In this document: in pieces, positions 1 through 6,394 of the stretch | Position numbering within the stretch: position 1 is the stretch's first letter | Layout of the letters: each line of letters begins with the position of its first letter | Notes under the pieces: model-generated | The model's input: the letters and a program-made list of their open reading frames with translations, nothing else | Told to the model about the DNA's origin: nothing | The model's database searches: none | Source: Lutispora sp041687175 | GTDB lineage: Bacteria; Bacillota; Clostridia; Lutisporales; Lutisporaceae | Direction of reading: 5' to 3' | NCBI RefSeq assembly: GCF_041687175.1 | Contig: NZ_JAWLCK010000036.1 | Location: forward strand, 1 to 24,861 | DNA length: 24,861 nucleotides | Made by a program: the position numbers and the translations under genes

Positions 1-711
1 AATGTAGAGAGGCTTGAAAAGCTGATTACCAATAGGACAAAAGCAATAATCGTAAATACTCCTAATAATCCAACTGGGGTATGCTTCAGCAGAAAGACGA
101 TGGAGGACATAGCCAGAGTAGCTATCAAATATGATTTGATAGTTATTGCAGATGATATTTATACATCCTTTAGCTATGCCGAGCCTTTTATACCTATAGT
201 ATCATTACCTGGGATGAAGGAAAGAACAATAACAATTGGAAGCTTCTCAAAGAATTTTGCCATGACAGGTTGGCGTATAGGTTATGTTATGGCGCCGGAA
301 TTTTTAATAAAAACCATGAAAGATATAAATGAAAATAATGTTTTTACTGCACCATCAGTATCCCAAAGAGCCGCCATCTATGCCCTTAGACTGAGGAATG
401 AAATATGTCCTGAGATAGTTGAGGAATATAAAAAAAGAATGATGTATGCCTACGAGAGGATATGCAAGATACCTAATATGTCCTGTCTGCCACCAAAAGG
501 CAGTATATACCTCTTTGTAAACATAAAGAAAACAGGTCTCACCAGTGAAGAAGTATGTGACAAATTGTTGGAAGAAGCTCATGTTCTGGCATTGCCGGGT
601 AACGCATTTGGCAGATGTGGAGAAGGATTTATAAGGTTAGCACTAACCATAGATATTGAAAAGTTAAAAGAAGCCTTTGACAGAATGGAGAATATGGATA
701 TATTTACATAA
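1..711 (+). CDS. Pyridoxal-phosphate aminotransferase, class I/II (5' end outside window)
   Basis: This is the C-terminal part of a fold-type I PLP aminotransferase, probably of the aspartate/aromatic group. It would transfer an amino group between an amino acid and a 2-oxo acid in the cytoplasm. The frame is open from base 1, so the N-terminus lies upstream. Visible motifs are NTPNNPTG near the left edge, the DDIY segment that contacts the PLP ring nitrogen and phenol oxygen, and SFSKNFAMTGWR. The lysine of that last motif (codon at 250-252) should form the Schiff base, and its arginine is typical of the family. A late FIRLALT segment carries the carboxylate-binding arginine. The exact substrate cannot be told from this part. 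The gene ends 74 bases before a convergent gene, with a hairpin between them. Confidence 0.9.
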   Translation, partial: NVERLEKLITNRTKAIIVNTPNNPTGVCFSRKTMEDIARVAIKYDLIVIADDIYTSFSYAEPFIPIVSLPGMKERTITIGSFSKNFAMTGWRIGYVMAPEFLIKTMKDINENNVFTAPSVSQRAAIYALRLRNEICPEIVEEYKKRMMYAYERICKIPNMSCLPPKGSIYLFVNIKKTGLTSEEVCDKLLEEAHVLALPGNAFGRCGEGFIRLALTIDIEKLKEAFDRMENMDIFT

Positions 712-717
712 AGAGAC

Positions 718-760
718 CCTGCATCCTTCGGATAAGAACCTAGTAGGATGCAGGCTTTAA
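718..760 (+). terminator. Hairpin between convergent genes, probable terminator
   Basis: Nine-base arms CCTGCATCC (718-726) and GGATGCAGG (746-754) form a perfect stem with a 19-nt loop. The tail after it (CTTTAAT) has few T residues, so termination may be inefficient. It lies between the aminotransferase and the convergent methyltransferase gene. The minus-strand side has no T tract. Confidence 0.5.
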
Positions 761-784
761 TCATCCACCATTATATCGGATTAC

Positions 785-1636
785 TTACTTCTTCTGATAG
801 ACCATGATATTAAAATCAACCACTGTTTTAAGGCTATCTAGACTTTTCAGTTTTTCCATCTCGGCTTCACTGGTATGGCGGATATAGGGTGTCATTGTCA
901 ATAGATTGAGTATATCTTGAGTGCTTTCCAAATGAATATGGTATGAAACATTGACTTGATACAGAAGTTTGAATCCTTTTCCCACAGTACCTTTTTGACC
1001 TATCAATTCCGAATCCCCATAAATGGCCTTTTTAAGATCGAGAAGATGATTGGCTCCAGGAGCAGCAACTATTAGCTTTGCTTCTTTATTTAGAATGCGC
1101 AGGAACTCCTCCTCGTCTCTCGGCGCAAAAATGCATATAATGTAATCTATGCTGTTATTTAAAATAGGAATGTGGTATGTGCTGGCCACAGCAAAGAATA
1201 TATCCTTATCTCTGCCTGAAGCATAATGAATAGCAGGTTTTGAAACATCAATTCCATATATATTTAAATTTTCTATACTATCAAGGTTAGTCAAATTGTT
1301 TTTCAGCCTGCTGATATAATAACCTTCGCCACAGCCTGCATCGAGTATGCTCACAGAACTGCCTTTATACATATCCGATATGTTATTAACGATAATATTG
1401 TTTAATTGGTCTGAGAATTTTTCATAATAACCTTTATTCAAAAACTCCCTGCGACTCTGGAGCATTTCCTTGCTGTCACCTGGGTCACCTGAGCCTATAT
1501 GGCTTGGCAATAGCAGATTCACATACCCTTTACGAGCTATATCGAAGCTATGATTCTTATTGCAGAAATACTGCTTTTCACCCTTGGATAAAGGCTTTGA
1601 GCATACAGGACACTTAAACAAAGTTTTTGTTACCAT
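785..1636 (-). CDS. rlmA: 23S rRNA (guanine-N1)-methyltransferase, RlmA type
   Basis: The product (283 aa) looks like the RlmA family, which methylates N1 of a guanine in hairpin 35 of 23S rRNA (G745 in Gram-negatives, G748 in Gram-positives) using S-adenosylmethionine. The N-terminus has the family's zinc ribbon, with Cys9, Cys12, Cys25 and His29. It is followed by the family-typical stretch around GYVNLLLPS and GDSKEML. The SAM-binding motif I is DAGCGEGYY near residue 100, and a later IFAPRDEEEF segment matches the methyltransferase core. Length is normal. The ATG at 1636-1634 is preceded by GGAGG on the minus strand. In Gram-positives this modification can affect macrolide susceptibility. 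Which guanine is modified is inferred from taxonomy, not seen. Confidence 0.85.
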   Translation of the reverse strand: MVTKTLFKCPVCSKPLSKGEKQYFCNKNHSFDIARKGYVNLLLPSHIGSGDPGDSKEMLQSRREFLNKGYYEKFSDQLNNIIVNNISDMYKGSSVSILDAGCGEGYYISRLKNNLTNLDSIENLNIYGIDVSKPAIHYASGRDKDIFFAVASTYHIPILNNSIDYIICIFAPRDEEEFLRILNKEAKLIVAAPGANHLLDLKKAIYGDSELIGQKGTVGKGFKLLYQVNVSYHIHLESTQDILNLLTMTPYIRHTSEAEMEKLKSLDSLKTVVDFNIMVYQKK

Positions 1637-1655
1637 TTGAATTCCTCCATATTGT

Positions 1656-1674
1656 TGCTATAGCTATTATAGCA
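1656..1674 (-). promoter_or_regulatory. Palindrome overlapping a -10 box upstream of the rlmA-type gene
   Basis: Perfect 7-bp arms TGCTATA (1656-1662) and TATAGCA (1668-1674) flank 5 nt. On the minus strand this contains a perfect TATAAT (bases 1671-1666), but no good -35 box lies 17 nt upstream. It could be the -10 region of the methyltransferase promoter combined with an operator. On the plus strand a run of six T follows the repeat, so a weak plus-strand terminator is an alternative. Confidence 0.4.
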
Positions 1675-1825
1675 TTTTTTACTTTGTTTTTTGTTTAATA
1701 GGAGCTTCGGTCTCGCAGAAATTTGTTGACATAATTGGGTAGCAACTTAAAATATATAATGTGTGTAATTTTTAATTATTATAAGAACGAACTAAATATG
1801 ATTATAGAGATAAGGGGTAAATTAA

Positions 1826-2839
1826 ATGGATGAAAATAGCATAAGAGTGACAAATGCCATAATACATATTTTAGATACAAACATGGATATGCCAGTTTTA
1901 TCGAATACTTTACTGGGACTAAGCGGAGAAATCAGAGATTTTATTAAAAGCCATATATATAAAACTATGACCAGTGACAATTGTAAAAATACCATGTTAG
2001 AGGGCGAAGATAATTATTGCCTCAACCAACTCAGAACATATTTGAGTGATAATGATTTTGTCTCTGTCACAAAAAATCTTTCAACCAAATTATTCGATTT
2101 TATGAAGCAAAATATTGATATTCCTGCTGCAGATGTTGTATTCGCTACATTTAATTGTGAAGGAGAATCATATTTTTCAATACTTAAGATGAATTATAAG
2201 AGTTCCTATATTCATTTTGTTGAGAATACAGATACAGGTATTAAAAACACTATAATAAAGAATCAAACAATCCTCCCGTCCGAATCCCAGAGTTTAGATG
2301 AGGTTATAATAATCAAACTGGATGACTTCTCTGTTAAGCTGATTGAGAAGAAATACCTGATAAATGATAAAAAGGAATATTATTTATCCCAGTATTTTCT
2401 TAAATGTGAGCCGGAGTTGTCTCCAAAGGCAAAGCTTGACATTGTGACCAAGACAGCAGAACAAATAAATAAAAAGCATTATAACAATGATGTGGAGAAA
2501 AAGATGAGGTTTAAGAAAGCTCTTTATGATAATTGTGAAGCAGATGGAACTGTGAATGTAGTCCGGGTCATTGATGAAGTTTTTGAAAATAATATAGATG
2601 CTAAAAACGAGTTCAAAGAAAGCATAATGAAGAAAGGAATAGATAAAAAGGAATTCCAGATCCAGAATAGAAACAGCTTTAGAAAGCTTGAACGACAAAC
2701 CATAAAGACAGATACTGGCATTGAAATAAACATACCTCTCGAACAATACGAAGATAGAGAAAGATTGGAATTTATCACAAATCCCGATGGCACTATATCA
2801 ATATTGATAAAAAATGTAAGCAAAATTGTAGGGAGATAA
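1826..2839 (+). CDS. Nucleoid-associated protein (NA37 / YejK family)
   Basis: This 337-aa protein resembles the 37-kDa nucleoid-associated protein family (NdpA/YejK). Members associate with the nucleoid; their biochemical role is poorly defined. The match rests on the N-terminal pattern, in which a short strand, IIHILDTN, is followed by PVLSN and a helical region. It also rests on the mid-part ending in an acidic/basic linker, on overall length, and on a C-terminal strand-rich block (EINIPLEQYEDRERLEF). No membrane segment or signal peptide is present. The start ATG follows a purine-rich AAGGGGT. A TTGACA at 1726 and a TATAAT at 1755 lie upstream but 23 nt apart, too far for a standard promoter. 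The gene stands alone and ends in a strong terminator. Confidence 0.7.
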   Translation: MDENSIRVTNAIIHILDTNMDMPVLSNTLLGLSGEIRDFIKSHIYKTMTSDNCKNTMLEGEDNYCLNQLRTYLSDNDFVSVTKNLSTKLFDFMKQNIDIPAADVVFATFNCEGESYFSILKMNYKSSYIHFVENTDTGIKNTIIKNQTILPSESQSLDEVIIIKLDDFSVKLIEKKYLINDKKEYYLSQYFLKCEPELSPKAKLDIVTKTAEQINKKHYNNDVEKKMRFKKALYDNCEADGTVNVVRVIDEVFENNIDAKNEFKESIMKKGIDKKEFQIQNRNSFRKLERQTIKTDTGIEINIPLEQYEDRERLEFITNPDGTISILIKNVSKIVGR

Positions 2840-2847
2840 AATAGAAA

Positions 2848-2880
2848 AAGCTTCAACAAATCGTTGAAGCTTAATATTTT
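2848..2880. terminator. Bidirectional intrinsic terminator
   Basis: Perfect 10-bp arms AAGCTTCAAC (2848-2857) and GTTGAAGCTT (2863-2872) enclose a 5-nt loop. On the plus strand AATATTTT follows, ending the nucleoid-protein transcript. On the minus strand a T-rich tail follows, suited to ending the tRNA-Leu transcript that arrives from 2892. Confidence 0.85.
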
Positions 2881-2891
2881 GCTAAATATAA

Positions 2892-2977
2892 TGGTGCCGG
2901 AGGTCGGACTCGAACCGACATGCTTTGAGGGCGCATGATTTTGAGTCATGTGCGTCTGCCAATTCCGCCACTCCGGC
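2892..2977 (-). tRNA. tRNA-Leu (anticodon CAA)
   Basis: The minus strand folds as a class II (long variable arm) tRNA. The acceptor stem is GCCGGAG/CTCCGGC, with discriminator A and an encoded CCA (2894-2892). The D arm is GGCGGAATTGGCAGACGC-like. The anticodon arm is CATGA-CTCAAAA-TCATG, giving anticodon CAA (reads UUG). The T arm contains GGTTCGAGTCC. Length is 86 nt including CCA. A TATAAT lies on the minus strand at 2992-2987, about 10 nt upstream, so the 5' leader would be very short. Confidence 0.95.
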
Positions 2978-3086
2978 GCTACGCTAATTATAATATCACA
3001 GATAGGTTTAAAAAGCAATAAAAAATTTATTGTTAGAAATTAGTCATAGATTTTGAAAATATTCAGTAAATAGGTACTAGCATATA

Positions 3087-3095
3087 TGATATAAT
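3087..3095 (+). promoter_or_regulatory. Extended -10 promoter candidate for the DUF457 gene
   Basis: TGATATAAT is an extended -10 element (TGN followed by TATAAT), 50 nt ahead of the ATG at 3145. The -35 region has no good match, which is usual for extended -10 promoters. Confidence 0.45.
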
Positions 3096-3144
3096 TGAAT
3101 ATTATAAAGTATAGTTACAGCTAATATAATGATGGAGGAGAACT

Positions 3145-4086
3145 ATGGATCCAATTACACACGGCGTTGTGGGGCTGGCGATTGCAGCTTTTACGGGAGA
3201 AACAGTATCAATTGCCAGCCCTTATGCAATGGGAAGCTTATTAGGAGCTGTGATTCCTGATGCAGATATAATAATGCAAGTTAAGGGAGATTACAGCTAT
3301 CTCAAAAACCACAGAGGGATGTCCCATTCCATTCCCTTTATTTTTTTGTACAGCGCAGCTATAACTGCTGTATTATCACTATTTTATCCAGGAGCAGCAT
3401 TATTAAAACTATTTATATATGCTGTATCTGGATGTATGTCACATTTATTACTGGATATAACAAATTCCTATGGAGCACAAGTGTTATGGCCTTTTTACAA
3501 AAAAAAGATTACTTTGGATTTGCTTTTGGTTTATGATCCCTTATTAATCATTGTTGCTTTAGCCATTATTATTCCAAGCATCAATAGCAAAATTCATCCA
3601 TTAGTATCTTTAATTATGTTTTTTGCTTATTTGTCAGCCCGCTATTGGATGAAGTTTTATGTAAAAAAGAGAGTGAAAGAAAATTTCAAGGATCTAGGGG
3701 AAATATTGTATATAAGAGTTTTGCCATCAATGATCGGACTGGTAAAATGGCATTTCGTTATAAAGATTAAAGATAAAATGGTAATTGGTGAGCTAAACCT
3801 GTTATCAAGAAAAATTAAGATTATTGAAATTATGAAGAATCTGGATAAGAGACTGTTCAGAGCTGTGAAAAACACACAGGTTGCCAAATTCTTTGGTGAG
3901 TTTACCCCGCTGTTTCATATAAAATGCAAGAAAACAGACAGCGGCTATGAATACAGTTTCATAGATTTGAGGTATTATATAGCAAAGGACTTCTTACATC
4001 ATGCAACTGCTGTAATGGATGAAAATTTTAGATTGGTGGCTTCAGCGTTTCATCCTTATCATAAAACCAGGAATGTGGAAATATAG
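3145..4086 (+). CDS. YdjM/DUF457 family membrane-bound metal-dependent hydrolase
   Basis: The product (313 aa) belongs to the DUF457 (YdjM/YbcI) family of membrane proteins annotated as metal-dependent hydrolases. The real substrate of most members is unknown. Residues seen that fit metal binding are His6 in PITHG, the acidic IPDAD segment, HRGMSHS and HLLLDITNSYG. Several hydrophobic segments (about residues 20-40, 70-90, 90-110, 130-150 and 155-172) predict a multi-pass membrane protein, followed by a soluble C-terminal domain of about 130 aa rich in lysine. GGAGGAG sits 5-11 nt before the ATG. The gene appears monocistronic, since its stop codon lies inside the following terminator. Family assignment is firm; activity is not shown. 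Confidence 0.8.
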   Translation: MDPITHGVVGLAIAAFTGETVSIASPYAMGSLLGAVIPDADIIMQVKGDYSYLKNHRGMSHSIPFIFLYSAAITAVLSLFYPGAALLKLFIYAVSGCMSHLLLDITNSYGAQVLWPFYKKKITLDLLLVYDPLLIIVALAIIIPSINSKIHPLVSLIMFFAYLSARYWMKFYVKKRVKENFKDLGEILYIRVLPSMIGLVKWHFVIKIKDKMVIGELNLLSRKIKIIEIMKNLDKRLFRAVKNTQVAKFFGEFTPLFHIKCKKTDSGYEYSFIDLRYYIAKDFLHHATAVMDENFRLVASAFHPYHKTRNVEI

Positions 4087-4112
4087 GTATATCTTTATAC
4101 CTATATTTTTTT
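4081..4112 (+). terminator. Intrinsic terminator overlapping the stop codon
   Basis: Perfect 10-bp arms ATATAGGTAT (4081-4090) and ATACCTATAT (4097-4106) are followed by T residues to 4112. The TAG stop of the DUF457 gene (4084-4086) is within the left arm, so terminating ribosomes may cover the hairpin. Confidence 0.75.
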
Positions 4113-4154
4113 ATGGTAAAGAAGTGTATAATAGAAATGTGTAAATAAGCACTA

Positions 4155-4183
4155 TGAAACTTTATTATTTTTTATTCGTCTAA
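4155..4183 (+). promoter_or_regulatory. ECF-type (SigW-like) promoter ahead of the sigma factor gene
   Basis: TGAAAC (4155-4160) is followed, 16 nt later, by CGTCTAA (4177-4183). This matches the known ECF promoter layout: AAC in the -35 box, a 16-nt spacer and CGTC or CGTA in the -10. It sits 40 nt upstream of the ECF sigma start. The natural inference is autoregulation of the sigma/anti-sigma operon. Confidence 0.7.
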
Positions 4184-4222
4184 AACTGAGGGGTTACTGA
4201 GTTATTGGGGAGGGAGAAAAAT

Positions 4223-4816
4223 ATGGAAGTAACGGAGAAGCTTCTTGTAGCTAAGAGCAAAAAAGGAAATATAGATGCTTTTGAAGAATTGATAAGCGGA
4301 TATGAAAAAAAAGCCTATAACATTGCCTATAGAATTATGGGTAATGAAGAAGATGCTAAGGATATGGCTCAAGAAGCCTTTATTAAGATATATAAGTCAA
4401 TCCAGAACTTCAGGGAAGAATCATCGTTTTCTACATGGCTATATAGAATAGTAACTAATGTATGCCTTGATGAGCTAAGAAAGAGAAAGAAAGCAAATCT
4501 AGTACCTTTGGAAATGAATATAGAGACAGATAAGGGTTCAGCTATAATAGAACTAAGCGCAGAGAAGGAAACACCAGAAGATATCTGTGAAAGAGTGGAG
4601 AAAAAAGAACTGATACAAAATGCCATATCTTCTCTTGCAGAAGACTATAAAACCGTAATTATACTTAGAGATATACAAGGTTTTGGTTATGAAGAGATAG
4701 CAACCATGCTCAACTGTTCCCTGGGCACTATAAAATCAAGAATAAATAGAGCTCGAAACTTGCTTAAGGACAAGCTCCGACATGAATTGGAACTTTACGA
4801 AAAAAAGAGCGTCTAA
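4223..4816 (+). CDS. ECF RNA polymerase sigma factor, SigW/RpoE-like
   Basis: A sigma-70 family factor of the ECF group that directs RNA polymerase to stress-type promoters. I chose ATG 4223 (197 aa) because GGGGAGGG at 4207-4214 is then a well-placed ribosome binding site; the upstream TTG at 4205 would overlap that site. Region 2 spans about residues 10-80, with AYRIMGNEEDAKDMAQEAF, the core-binding DxAQE segment and the FSTWLYRI -10-recognition helix. An acidic linker follows. Region 4 is at about 135-185, with LAEDYKTVIILRD, the GFGYEEIATML helix-turn-helix and LGTIKSRINRAR for -35 recognition. No extra C-terminal domain is present. The next gene, 24 nt downstream, is a membrane anti-sigma factor, so activity is probably held in check by an envelope signal. 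Confidence 0.93.
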   Translation: MEVTEKLLVAKSKKGNIDAFEELISGYEKKAYNIAYRIMGNEEDAKDMAQEAFIKIYKSIQNFREESSFSTWLYRIVTNVCLDELRKRKKANLVPLEMNIETDKGSAIIELSAEKETPEDICERVEKKELIQNAISSLAEDYKTVIILRDIQGFGYEEIATMLNCSLGTIKSRINRARNLLKDKLRHELELYEKKSV

Positions 4817-4840
4817 CTTTTTAAAGGGGAGGGAAAGAGA

Positions 4841-6133
4841 ATGGATTGCGAAGTAGTAAGAAGTCTTATGTCTTCATATATAGATAAAGATATAAATGAA
4901 ATAGATAGAATAGAATTGGAAAAGCATTTGGAAAGCTGTTCCGATTGTATGGAAGAGTATAATTTGCTTTTAGCCACTGTAACATATTGTAACCAACTGG
5001 AAGAAATCGAACTACCCGAAACCTTCCATCAAGATCTTATGGGTAAGATTCAGGAGCTGGGTTCTAATAAACCTAAAAAAAGCTTCTTTAAACGCAACTG
5101 GAACTGGGTAGCAGGAGTGGCTGCTGTGTTTGTGGTAGCAGCTATTGGATTATCTTCTTTACCAGGTTTGCCAGGGCTTAATACAAGGGCAAAATCCATT
5201 GCTGAAGAGACGGGAAGAGGATATGGAGGAGCCGTAGCTCAATCTGCGCCTGCTGAAGCTCCTGCCGCAGAACCTGCAGCAAGAAAAAGCAAAGCTAAGA
5301 TGGAATTCTCAGAGTCCATGAACATGGCCTCGGTAATGGATAACGGAGCTAATTATGCTTTGACCATGGGAGCTCCTGAAGAGGATACTGTTACTCAGGA
5401 AAAGATGATGCAGTCTGAGGCAGAAACATATGAGAGAAAAATAATCACAAGCGGCAGCATCTCACTGGAAGTTACTGATTTTGATAATAAGATGGAAAGT
5501 ATAGCTGACTTGGCAGAGAGAAATGGTGGATATGTAGAAAGCTCCTATGTGGATAATATAATAAACCATGAGGCTGACGGAAAAAGCGATAAGTTAAAGA
5601 CAGGAAATATCACACTTAGATTGCCTGCGGCTAGATTTGGCTCAGCTGTTGAAGAAATAAAGACCATGGGTGAAGTAATAAACCAGAATACAAATTCTAT
5701 AGATATTTCAGAACAGTATTATGATACCGCAACAAGAATTGACAATCTTACAGTTCAGGAAAACAGGCTTAGAGAGCTAATATCAAAGGCACAGAATGTG
5801 GATGAAATACTGAAAATCGAGAATGAGCTAAACCGAGTCAGAAGTGAAATAGAATTGATGTCCACAGATATAAAGCGATGGGATAAACAAGTAAGCTTAT
5901 CCACCCTATATGTAAATCTCAGAGAAATAAAGGCGGGAAAGCTGGAAAGTGTCAATGTTCCCACGGTATGGACTAAAGCCTATAATGGCTTTGTAGGAAC
6001 TATAAACAGTATTCTGAGAGGTGGAGAGAAGCTGTTCGTATTTATAGTTTCCGCTATACCTTATCTAATAATTCTAGCTGTACTGACAGTAATAGGATAT
6101 ATTGTTTATAAGAAGAGATTTAAAAAGAAATAG
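4841..6133 (+). CDS. Membrane anti-sigma factor: zinc-finger (ZAS) domain fused to DUF4349
   Basis: The cytoplasmic N-terminus has the ZAS anti-sigma pattern with Cys3, His29, Cys33 and Cys36. It should bind the ECF sigma encoded just upstream. A lysine-rich stretch precedes a membrane segment at about residues 88-108. An Ala/Pro-rich extracytoplasmic linker (about 130-150) follows. A DUF4349-type domain (about 195-395) then starts near ITSGSISLEVTDF, with NGGYVESS, LRLPAARF and a coiled-coil stretch LRELISKAQNVDEILKIENEL. A second membrane segment near the C-terminus (about 400-422) ends in basic residues. At 430 aa it is much longer than a plain anti-sigma factor, so the outer domain is probably the sensor. 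The signal is unknown. AGGGGAGGG precedes the ATG. A strong terminator ends the operon. Confidence 0.87.
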   Translation: MDCEVVRSLMSSYIDKDINEIDRIELEKHLESCSDCMEEYNLLLATVTYCNQLEEIELPETFHQDLMGKIQELGSNKPKKSFFKRNWNWVAGVAAVFVVAAIGLSSLPGLPGLNTRAKSIAEETGRGYGGAVAQSAPAEAPAAEPAARKSKAKMEFSESMNMASVMDNGANYALTMGAPEEDTVTQEKMMQSEAETYERKIITSGSISLEVTDFDNKMESIADLAERNGGYVESSYVDNIINHEADGKSDKLKTGNITLRLPAARFGSAVEEIKTMGEVINQNTNSIDISEQYYDTATRIDNLTVQENRLRELISKAQNVDEILKIENELNRVRSEIELMSTDIKRWDKQVSLSTLYVNLREIKAGKLESVNVPTVWTKAYNGFVGTINSILRGGEKLFVFIVSAIPYLIILAVLTVIGYIVYKKRFKKK

Positions 6134-6145
6134 CATATATAGATA

Positions 6146-6177
6146 AAAATCGGATTCATAGAAATCCGATTTTTTTT
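6146..6177 (+). terminator. Intrinsic terminator after the sigma/anti-sigma operon
   Basis: Arms AAAATCGGATT (6146-6156) and AATCCGATTTT (6163-6173) form an 11-bp stem with a 6-nt loop, followed by a T run to 6177. Confidence 0.9.
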
Positions 6178-6264
6178 ATCCATAGGGAGCGTTTCCAAAT
6201 TACCGAGAGTATTATTACGTCTGAAATTTTCCAAACAACGTAATTCGACAAATAACAGCGAAAA

Positions 6265-6293
6265 TTGACAAATATTGCACAATGTTATATACT
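6265..6293 (+). promoter_or_regulatory. Strong sigma-A promoter for the chemotaxis receptor gene
   Basis: TTGACA (6265-6270), a 17-nt spacer and TATACT (6288-6293) make a near-perfect housekeeping promoter. The start site should be near 6300, leaving a 5' UTR of about 95 nt before ATG 6395. The rest of the 261-base gap (6134-6394) holds the preceding terminator and a weak ATTACG/CGTAAT repeat. I recognised no riboswitch. Confidence 0.75.
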
Positions 6294-6394
6294 GGAATTA
6301 AATTAGCACAATTAACCAATTTAGGTTAATTACTACAAACATGGCACTTCTATATTCTAAATTACTAGAAATTGTATCAAATGGGGGGAGTTAT

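Noticed and set aside
1726..1760. TTGACA and TATAAT as promoter of the nucleoid-associated protein gene
   Set aside because: The spacer is 23 nt, too long for sigma-A. One or both boxes may be chance in AT-rich DNA.
2524..3018. Minus-strand reading frame of 164 codons covering the tRNA-Leu and the end of the nucleoid-protein gene
   Set aside because: It contains the tRNA sequence in full and opposes a well supported gene. No ribosome site or family signature was seen.
6198..6221. Second ECF-type promoter (CGTC at 6218-6221) upstream of the chemotaxis gene
   Set aside because: The bases 16 nt upstream are AAT within CCAAAT, not GAAC. The near-consensus sigma-A promoter at 6265 explains expression better.
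6181..6394. Riboswitch (for example c-di-GMP) ahead of the chemotaxis receptor
   Set aside because: No conserved riboswitch core was recognised. There is only a weak 6-bp repeat, most of it upstream of the promoter.
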